11,349 bases of DNA from the NCBI GenBank assembly GCA_017381395.1, contig JAFOCH010000153.1, positions 1-11,349 on the forward strand. Direction: 5' to 3'. Positions 6,271 to 11,349 of this stretch are shown piece after piece; positions within the stretch are counted from its first letter, which is position 1; the number at the start of each line of letters is the position of its first letter. The stretch comes from Clostridia bacterium (lineage in GTDB: Bacteria; Bacillota; Clostridia; Oscillospirales; Acutalibacteraceae). The notes under the pieces are model-generated. The model was not told the origin of the DNA, made no database searches, and saw only the letters and a list, made by a program, of their open reading frames with translations. The position numbers were made by a program, and so were the translations under genes.

Positions 6271-8064
6271 ATGGCTTTAAATATTGAAAAAATGGACGGC
6301 TTAAAGCGTACCGACTACTGCGGCGATTTAAGACGTGACGACATCGGACGAAAGGTAACTGTCTGTGGCTGGGTACAGCGTCAGCGTGACCTCGGTCAGC
6401 TCATATTTATTGATTTGCGCGACCGCAGTGGTATCGTTCAGCTCGCATTTGATGAAACAACCGACAAGGAGATTTTCGAAAAGGCGTTTCAGATTCGCTC
6501 GGAATACGTTTTAATCGCGACGGGCGAAATCAGAGAACGTTCCTCGATAAATAAAGAAATTCCTACCGGCGAAATCGAAATTGTGCCCACCGAATTAAAG
6601 GTACTGTCGGTTTCGGAAACAACCCCGTTCGAAATTCTCGAAAGCACAAATGTTAAGGAGGAACTTCGCCTCAAATATCGTTATCTCGATCTGCGCCGTC
6701 CTCCCGTCCAGAATGCAATTATGTTCAGACATAAGGTTGTAAAGTGCGCTCGCGACTACTATGACGAAAATGGCTTTGTCGAAATCGAAACACCTATCAT
6801 GGTAAAATCGACTCCGGAAGGAGCTCGCGACTATCTCGTTCCGTCGCGTGTTCACCACGGCAAATTCTTTGCCCTGCCGCAGTCGCCTCAGCTTTACAAG
6901 CAGCTTCTCATGCTCTCGGGCTTCGACCGCTATATGCAGGTGGCAAGATGCTTCCGCGACGAGGATCTAAGAGCCGATCGTCAGCCTGAATTTACCCAAA
7001 TCGACCTCGAAATGTCCTTTGTCAACGAGGATGACGTAATGACAATGAACGAGGGCTTTATCAAATACGTGTTTAAAAAGACACTCGATATTGATATTCC
7101 TACTCCGTTCGAGCGTATGCCGTACAAGGTGGCTATGGAACGCTTTGGCTCGGATAAGCCGGATACCCGCTTTGGACTCGAACTCTGTGACCTGTCAGAC
7201 CTGCTTACAAATTGCGAATTTAAGGTGTTTGCTTCTGCGCTCGAGGGTGGTTCTGTTCGCGCTATAAAGGTCGAAAATGCCGCCGACAAGCTCACACGTA
7301 AGGTCATCGACAAGCTTACCGACTTTGTAAAGGACTACGGTGCAAAGGGATTGGCATTCACTCGTTTTACAGCCGACGGAGTTGCTTCGTCGTTTGAAAA
7401 GTTCCTTTCCGAAAGCGAGGTTGAAGCAATTCATACCCGCCTCGACGCGAAGGAAAATGACGTAATTCTCGTTGTTGCCGACCCGAAGGATAAGGTCGTA
7501 TTTGCCGCACTCGGAGCCCTCCGTTGCGAAATTGCAAAGCGACTCGACCTCATCGACCCGAGTAAGTTTAATTTCCTCTGGGTTTGCGATTTCCCGCTGT
7601 TTGAGTATAGCGAAGAAGAGGATCGCTACGTTGCCATGCACCACCCATTCACTCATCCGCGAATCGAGGATATCGACCGTCTCGAAACCGAGCCGGCATC
7701 TGTACTCGCCAGAGCGTATGATATGGTGCTTAATGGTTGCGAAGTTGGTGGTGGCTCGATTAGAATTAACGACCCGTCAATGCAGCAGCGCATGTTTAAG
7801 GCGCTCGGCTTTACCGACGAGGACGCACAGGAACGTTTTGGCTTCCTTATCGACGCGTTCAAGTATGGCGCACCTCCTCACGGCGGAATGGCTTACGGAC
7901 TCGATCGTCTGGTTATGCTTATGCTTGGTTGCGAGTCGATTCGCGACGTAATCGCCTTCCCGAAGGTAGCAAACTCGGGCGAACTTATGAGTGGAGCTCC
8001 CGACTTTGTTGAGCAAAAGCAGCTTACTGAGCTTTCGATTGCCGTTACCGAAAAGGCGGAATAA
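6271..8064 (+). CDS. aspS: Aspartate--tRNA ligase, bacterial type
   Basis: This class IIb synthetase of 597 residues is the usual bacterial length. An N-terminal OB-fold anticodon domain (about 14-120) contains GWVQRQRDLGQLIFIDLRDR. The catalytic core follows, with ETPIMVKSTPEGARDYLVPSR, motif 2 CFRDEDLRADRQPEFTQIDLE (F228, R229), the GSDKPDTRFGLE segment, a bacterial GAD insertion at about 290-420, and motif 3 GLDRLVM (R546). L41 sits where E. coli AspRS has L30; non-discriminating enzymes usually have His there, so this is probably discriminating and does not make Asp-tRNA-Asn. The ATG is preceded by AAGGCGG (6255-6261) with nine bases between. It shares the T-box transcript with hisS, an order also found in Bacillus, and ends at a terminator. 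Confidence 0.97.
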   Translation: MALNIEKMDGLKRTDYCGDLRRDDIGRKVTVCGWVQRQRDLGQLIFIDLRDRSGIVQLAFDETTDKEIFEKAFQIRSEYVLIATGEIRERSSINKEIPTGEIEIVPTELKVLSVSETTPFEILESTNVKEELRLKYRYLDLRRPPVQNAIMFRHKVVKCARDYYDENGFVEIETPIMVKSTPEGARDYLVPSRVHHGKFFALPQSPQLYKQLLMLSGFDRYMQVARCFRDEDLRADRQPEFTQIDLEMSFVNEDDVMTMNEGFIKYVFKKTLDIDIPTPFERMPYKVAMERFGSDKPDTRFGLELCDLSDLLTNCEFKVFASALEGGSVRAIKVENAADKLTRKVIDKLTDFVKDYGAKGLAFTRFTADGVASSFEKFLSESEVEAIHTRLDAKENDVILVVADPKDKVVFAALGALRCEIAKRLDLIDPSKFNFLWVCDFPLFEYSEEEDRYVAMHHPFTHPRIEDIDRLETEPASVLARAYDMVLNGCEVGGGSIRINDPSMQQRMFKALGFTDEDAQERFGFLIDAFKYGAPPHGGMAYGLDRLVMLMLGCESIRDVIAFPKVANSGELMSGAPDFVEQKQLTELSIAVTEKAE

Positions 8065-8083
8065 ACCAACTACAAACTTAAAT

Positions 8084-8133
8084 AAAAATCGGTTCACTTA
8101 CGCAAAAAAAGCGCGTCAGCGAACCGATTTTTT
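8084..8133. terminator. Bidirectional terminator between aspS and spoIIID
   Basis: AAAAATCGGTTC (8084-8095) pairs with GAACCGATTTTTT (8121-8133), with a partly structured 25-base interior. T-runs follow the stem on both strands, so it can end aspS rightward and spoIIID leftward. The spoIIID stop codon (8132-8134) touches the T-run. Confidence 0.88.
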
Positions 8134-8380
8134 ATTTCTTTGAATATTTAATTTTTGTTGCCAAGCCACCTCGGATATGCCGCTCGGCTTTGTTTGTGTC
8201 AAGCACCGATTTTACCTGAATATACAGCTGCGGTTCAATGGTTTTTAGCCGTTCGGCAACATCTTTGTGAACGGTAGATTTTGAAATATGAAATTTTTTT
8301 GCCGCCGTTCTAACGGTGGCTCCTGATTCAATTATGTACTGTCCAAGCTCAACGGCTCTTTCTTCAAATGCTCCCTTCAT
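8132..8380 (-). CDS. spoIIID: Sporulation transcription factor SpoIIID
   Basis: This 82-residue DNA-binding protein is slightly shorter than the 93 residues of the B. subtilis protein. It has the helix-turn-helix TVRTAAKKFHISKSTVHKD (about residues 22-40) and the conserved ERL and RHIRGGLATKIKY segments. SpoIIID acts in the mother cell, activating and repressing subsets of sigma-E genes and helping to switch on sigma-K. The ATG is the only start in range, since no ATG, GTG or TTG lies in frame upstream back to the -10. GGGAG sits eight bases before it (a second GAGGAG directly abuts it). A near-perfect sigma-E promoter lies just upstream. It is monocistronic and convergent with aspS; in many Firmicutes it is next to an mreB/mbl gene instead. 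Confidence 0.96.
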   Translation of the reverse strand: MKGAFEERAVELGQYIIESGATVRTAAKKFHISKSTVHKDVAERLKTIEPQLYIQVKSVLDTNKAERHIRGGLATKIKYSKK

Positions 8381-8408
8381 CTCCTCAACTCCCGATATAG
8401 AATAGTAA

Positions 8409-8437
8409 AATGTATGTCAGAGTTGGAGAAAATATGA
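8409..8437 (-). promoter_or_regulatory. Sigma-E promoter of spoIIID
   Basis: Read on the minus strand, -35 TCATATT (8431-8437) is followed by 14 bases and -10 CATACATT (8409-8416). This matches the known sigma-E consensus (kmATATT, 13-15, CATACAnT) at every defined base. Transcription would start near 8401, giving a leader of about 21 bases that contains the GGGAG ribosome site. Confidence 0.88.
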
Positions 8438-8458
8438 AAGAACATTATTTATCAAAGC

Positions 8459-8496
8459 AAAAAACGTGCCCGATTTTTTAATCGAACACGTTTTTT
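8459..8496 (-). terminator. Terminator of the LTA-synthase-like gene (bidirectional shape)
   Basis: AAAAAACGTG (8459-8468) pairs with CACGTTTTTT (8487-8496), and CGAT/ATCG pairs inside. The run of T on the minus strand ends transcription from the gene whose stop codon is at 8499, and shields the spoIIID promoter. The plus-strand reading is equally terminator-like, though no convincing plus-strand gene enters it. Confidence 0.88.
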
Positions 8497-8498
8497 AC

Positions 8499-10568
8499 TT
8501 AATCAAGCTTTAGATACTTATAATAGTTTTTATCTAGGATTTTGAGGGAATATACCTGTTTTGCGCGGACGACCTTGTTTATATAATCTACGTATTCGTC
8601 AAGCTGTTCCTCGGTGTATTGTCCTTCAAACTCGGGATTGAGGGTAAATTCATCTCGCCAAGCCTTGTAGCTGCCTTTATCGGTTATCCAGTTCCACGAG
8701 CCGCTTGGTAAGCAGTTGAGAATTACAAGTCCTTCGCTGTCGGAAAGAATATCTTTTCCTATCATGAGTCGTGAATCATACTCCAGACCGAAAAGATTAG
8801 ACACGGTGGGTAAAACGTCGATAGATGAGCAGGGCTTTGATATTTTTACGGGCGCTTCCATTGACGAGGACCAGATGATAAGTCCGTTTCGATAAAGGTC
8901 AAAGTTATCGCGAATGCGACTTTCGGGCAAGCCGTAAAGCTCGGCTAATTCATCATCTTCAAGTGCGTACGGATAATGGTCAGGTGTCATAACGAATACT
9001 GTGTCGTCGAGAATGCCCTTTTCATCGAGCTGACGTACAAGCTCGGCAAGCATAAGCTCAACCTCATAGTTGCAGGCGATATACGCCTTGATATTCTCAC
9101 TGTGATCCATATCGCGTACAAGGTCGCGGTGACGAACGGCCATCTGGTTTCCGTTCCAGGTGTAGTTGCAGTGACCGCTAACGGTCATATAATACACGTG
9201 GAAGGGAGTTTCGCTAATCCAATTATCAACGTTAATCGACTGCACGGCCATTTCGTAGTCGGAACGCGGCCAGCAGCTTTTTAGTCCGGTCAGTCCGTTG
9301 CCGATACCCTTGTAGCTGTAACCAAAGTTGGGATGCGACAGATTTCGTGTATAGTAGGTATAGGTATTGTTATGATAAGCATAGGTCTTATATCCTATCT
9401 TTTTCATCTGATTACCCAGCACAAAGGGCTGCTTGGTGCTACCACTCTTTCTCAAGCAGTTGGCGGCGTTATAGAAGTTACCGGTTACGTTTGAATATTC
9501 GCCCGATGCCGTGCTTCCGCCCCAAAGAGAATTGTAATAGTTTTCAAAAACGAATCCCTCGTTAGCCATTTTATATAATGTTGGGGTAAGCTCGGGAGTA
9601 ATGAATTCGGGACAGAAGCCCTCGAGGGTGAGGAAAATGAGATTCTTGCCCTTAAACATACCAGTATATTCGTTTTGTTTGGTCGGGGTGAGGGATGAAA
9701 AATACTTGTGCATGTCCTTGATTGTGCTGTTACCCTCGTTTGCGATGAGAGCGTCAAAGTCAATATCCATAACGTTATCGTCATAAACGATTTCGGGCTC
9801 GGAACTGCTTTCGCTGAGGATATCCTGGTCAATGGGGTGCTCAACCGTAGTTTCGGGTGCTCCGAAAATGAGTTGGGTCAAATCCATTCTAGTCGTTGTA
9901 ATTATGCCGAAACGCTTTACCGTTTCGTTGGCCTGAATTGCGGATTTGTAATAATGCGCATCCGAGTTTGTCCCCGAGTTAAGCATTATTATAATGTAGC
10001 ACAAAAGGTGCGTGACAATCGAAACAATCAGTGCAAGTATCTTGAAATTGGTGTGCGTTTTCATCGCCGGCATATATTTCTTTCCAAAAGTGATAAAGGC
10101 AATTGTCGGCACTGAAAAGAGAATGAGTGCAGGAATACTCTTTGCTATCGCGACGAGTGCTTCCTTCCAGAATTCGGTTACGTTTTCTGCCTCTTCCACG
10201 CCAAAGGATGAAAGTGTGAAGAAGGTCTGAAACTGCAATCTGCACACATAGTGGAAGCCGAATATGAAAAGTATGACCAGCAACAGTCCGATGGTCACCC
10301 GTCTATTCACCTTGTGATTTCCGATGGTGCATAAAATGGTCAGTATAGCACCTACCGAAAGGGAAAAGATCGGGGTGTAAATCAGCCCCATGCCAAAAAA
10401 CGTGCTCGTATATACAAACGCACGCATTATGATTTCCATATAAAAGATGGTAGCCGGCCAAAACCATAAAAATGAAAGCCGTTTTACCTTCGGTTTACTT
10501 CGTGAAACGGTACTAAAACCTGAATAACGACCCTTGTCCCAATCCGGATTAACCTTAAACAAAGACAT
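8499..10568 (-). CDS. LTA synthase family membrane sulfatase/phosphoglycerol transferase
   Basis: This 689-residue protein has about five membrane spans in the first 200 residues (roughly 33-50, 52-83, 92-110, 143-162, 175-197). An acidic linker (about 235-280) leads to an extracellular alkaline-phosphatase-fold domain. The LtaS-type catalytic set is present: metal ligand E316 in LTLEGF, likely Thr nucleophile T353 in GGSTASGEY, D530-H531 in VMTPDHYPY, and H466 in MTVSGHCNY. The E-T-H-DH spacing resembles S. aureus LtaS (E255, T300, H416, D475/H476). Such enzymes move glycerol phosphate from phosphatidylglycerol onto lipoteichoic acid or other surface glycans; the actual acceptor cannot be read here. 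The ATG has AAAGGGG three bases upstream. It is monocistronic, with its own promoter and terminator. It lies far from the mre cluster, but it also serves the envelope. Confidence 0.9.
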   Translation of the reverse strand: MSLFKVNPDWDKGRYSGFSTVSRSKPKVKRLSFLWFWPATIFYMEIIMRAFVYTSTFFGMGLIYTPIFSLSVGAILTILCTIGNHKVNRRVTIGLLLVILFIFGFHYVCRLQFQTFFTLSSFGVEEAENVTEFWKEALVAIAKSIPALILFSVPTIAFITFGKKYMPAMKTHTNFKILALIVSIVTHLLCYIIIMLNSGTNSDAHYYKSAIQANETVKRFGIITTTRMDLTQLIFGAPETTVEHPIDQDILSESSSEPEIVYDDNVMDIDFDALIANEGNSTIKDMHKYFSSLTPTKQNEYTGMFKGKNLIFLTLEGFCPEFITPELTPTLYKMANEGFVFENYYNSLWGGSTASGEYSNVTGNFYNAANCLRKSGSTKQPFVLGNQMKKIGYKTYAYHNNTYTYYTRNLSHPNFGYSYKGIGNGLTGLKSCWPRSDYEMAVQSINVDNWISETPFHVYYMTVSGHCNYTWNGNQMAVRHRDLVRDMDHSENIKAYIACNYEVELMLAELVRQLDEKGILDDTVFVMTPDHYPYALEDDELAELYGLPESRIRDNFDLYRNGLIIWSSSMEAPVKISKPCSSIDVLPTVSNLFGLEYDSRLMIGKDILSDSEGLVILNCLPSGSWNWITDKGSYKAWRDEFTLNPEFEGQYTEEQLDEYVDYINKVVRAKQVYSLKILDKNYYKYLKLD

Positions 10569-10605
10569 TTACCCCTTTCAAAAATAAATAAGTCCCTATC
10601 TAATA

Positions 10606-10633
10606 ATTATATCACACTGGTTTCATATTGCAA
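10606..10633 (-). promoter_or_regulatory. Sigma-A promoter of the LTA-synthase-like gene
   Basis: On the minus strand, -35 TTGCAA (10628-10633) is followed by 16 bases and a perfect -10 TATAAT (10606-10611), with an extended -10 TG one base before it. Transcription would begin near 10599, about 30 bases before the start codon. It diverges from the promoter at 10699-10728. Confidence 0.82.
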
Positions 10634-10698
10634 ATAAAATAAATGGAAAATTTTGCACAATATTGAATCTAATATAACCGCTGCTTGTGTTGTTATTG

Positions 10699-10728
10699 TT
10701 GACAAAGAGGATTTTAGCGTGGTATATT
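10699..10728 (+). promoter_or_regulatory. Sigma-A promoter of the small membrane protein gene
   Basis: A perfect -35 TTGACA (10699-10704) is followed by an 18-base spacer and -10 TATATT (10723-10728). The start near 10735 leaves a leader of about 20 bases carrying the strong ribosome site GGAGGTGA (10743-10750). Confidence 0.8.
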
Positions 10729-10755
10729 TACCATCGGTATATGGAGGTGAGACAA

Positions 10756-11019
10756 ATGGCACGAAAACGCAATAATATTGAAATTGAAGGAACGAAAGAG
10801 TTTTACGCATTGCCCGGACGCAATAAAAGAAATAATATTAGTGAAACCATAACCTTTGATGCGCCAAAGGAAAAGCGCAAACCTGAACCGAAAAAGCGCA
10901 CGCGGTTTAGTAAAGGTATGGGTCTTGCAACGATAAACTTTTCTATCGCGGTTATATTACTTGCCTTAATAGTATGCCTTGTTGTCCTCGTTGCGATATA
11001 TTATAAGGTAAGCGTATGA
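10756..11019 (+). CDS. Small basic single-span membrane protein, unknown function
   Basis: I do not recognise this 87-residue protein. The ATG at 10756 is set by GGAGGTGA five bases before it; the frame is open further upstream but would run back across the promoter. Residues 1-57 are highly charged and mainly basic, with MARKRNN at the start and a KEKRKPEPKKRTRFSKG block just before the membrane. One hydrophobic segment follows at about 62-83 (FSIAVILLALIVCLVVLVAIYY), then a short KVSV tail. With no signal-peptide cleavage site evident and the basic part in front, the likely topology is cytoplasmic N-terminus with almost nothing outside, like a tail-anchored protein. It has its own strong promoter and lies between a divergent envelope gene and a probable rRNA promoter. 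The layout loosely recalls FtsL/DivIC-type bitopic proteins, but there is no extracellular coiled coil. Confidence 0.82.
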   Translation: MARKRNNIEIEGTKEFYALPGRNKRNNISETITFDAPKEKRKPEPKKRTRFSKGMGLATINFSIAVILLALIVCLVVLVAIYYKVSV

Positions 11020-11190
11020 TTTACGCACTCTCTTACATTATATTATATATAGGCGAAAAAAACGGCCAAAAATATGGTATATATTGAGCATAAATATGGA
11101 CAAAACACAATTTATTGTAAGCCGAAATGTTTGATAAAAAACTGTAAAAAATGCCCTCGAAAAAAAGTTGATTTTTTTTGAAAAAAAGTG
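11020..11190 (+). other. AT-rich spacer with A/T-tracts before the strong promoter
   Basis: No gene is seen in these 171 bases. They hold a short inverted repeat at the end of the preceding gene (GCGTA-TGATT-TACGC, about 11010-11024, without a T-run), a perfect palindrome ACAATTTATTGT at 11107-11118, and long A and T tracts at 11159-11187 directly upstream of the -35. The last could serve as an UP element. Confidence 0.55.
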
Positions 11191-11219
11191 TTGACAATGG
11201 AGGGCCACTGTGGTATTAT
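11191..11219 (+). promoter_or_regulatory. Very strong sigma-A promoter, probably of an rRNA operon
   Basis: A perfect -35 TTGACA (11191-11196) is followed by a 17-base spacer and -10 TATTAT (11214-11219), with extended -10 TG at 11211-11212. A-tracts upstream resemble an UP element. The predicted start falls on G at 11225-11226; initiation with G is typical of Firmicute rRNA promoters, which respond to GTP levels. The spacer contains the palindrome CCAC-T-GTGG (11205-11213). Confidence 0.82.
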
Positions 11220-11224
11220 AATCA

Positions 11225-11349
11225 GGCGCCCGAAAAAAGCGGGTAGCGAAGGACCTTGAAAATTAAACAACGAGAGACGGACCCAAATAAGATTTTTATT
11301 TGAGAGTATGTACTTTTTAAACAGTAGATACGGAAGAACGAACTAACAA
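11225..11349 (+). other. Putative 16S rRNA operon leader (boxA-like region)
   Basis: The transcript would open with a hairpin: CGCCCG (11227-11232) against CGGG (11240-11243) and GCG (11246-11248). Then comes GACCTTGAAAATTAAACAA at 11252-11270, which resembles the boxA-containing leader and spacer sequences of Firmicute rRNA operons. A second hairpin, CAAATA (11284-11289) with TATTTG (11297-11302), follows. There is no open frame with a ribosome site. The mature 16S sequence (AGAGTTTGATC) has not begun by the window end, so the call is by resemblance and position. Confidence 0.65.

Noticed and set aside
7195..7951. Overlapping open frames within aspS (153 codons minus, 159 codons plus)
   Set aside because: They are shadow frames of the conserved AspRS coding sequence. 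Their translations show no recognisable features.
8434..8481. 15-codon plus-strand frame with a GGAG site, ending inside a hairpin (leader-peptide-like)
   Set aside because: There is no convincing plus-strand promoter, no gene follows on that strand, and the bases are explained by the minus-strand sigma-E promoter and terminator.
10687..10755. Longer start for the small membrane protein
   Set aside because: The extension overlaps the -35 and -10 and has no ribosome site. GGAGGTGA marks the ATG at 10756.
11010..11024. GCGTA/TACGC hairpin as a terminator for the small gene
   Set aside because: The stem is only 5 bp and lacks a T-run, so termination there is not supported.

Overview
The window is chromosomal DNA from a low-to-mid GC, spore-forming Firmicute. 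It most resembles Clostridia of the Ruminococcaceae/Oscillospiraceae type. The evidence is a spoIIID gene with a textbook sigma-E promoter, an mreCD-PBP2-minD-mgsA arrangement, a T-box in front of hisS-aspS, AGGAGG-type ribosome sites, and sigma-A promoters that often carry an extended -10. The exact genus cannot be read from the sequence. Almost all of it is housekeeping DNA. I see no CRISPR array, transposon, prophage or defence system.

Region 1 (1-4580, + strand) is a cell-shape and division cluster: the 3' part of mreC, then mreD, a class B penicillin-binding protein 2, a MinD-type ATPase with its own strong promoter (3333-3361), and a methylglyoxal-synthase-family protein. MreC, MreD and PBP2 belong to the elongasome that directs side-wall peptidoglycan synthesis. 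The minC, minE and rodA genes often found here in Clostridia are absent between PBP2 and mgsA. The MgsA-like protein lacks two aspartates known as catalytic in E. coli MgsA.

Region 2 (about 4612-8133, + strand) is a T-box-controlled aminoacyl-tRNA synthetase operon, hisS-aspS. Its leader contains a complete antiterminator/terminator pair. The likely specifier (GAC) and the T-box bulge (UGGC, matching discriminator G73) both point to tRNA-Asp, although hisS is the first gene. A bidirectional terminator separates the operon from the convergent spoIIID.

Region 3 (8132-10633, - strand) holds spoIIID, the mother-cell sporulation regulator with its sigma-E promoter, and a large membrane-anchored LTA-synthase/sulfatase-family enzyme with its own sigma-A promoter and terminator.

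Region 4 (10699-11349, + strand) holds a small, unrecognised, basic, single-span membrane protein of 87 residues. It is followed by AT-rich spacer and a very strong promoter (TTGACA-17-TATTAT) whose transcript begins with a hairpin and a boxA-like leader. This is most likely the start of a ribosomal RNA operon whose 16S gene lies just past the window end.
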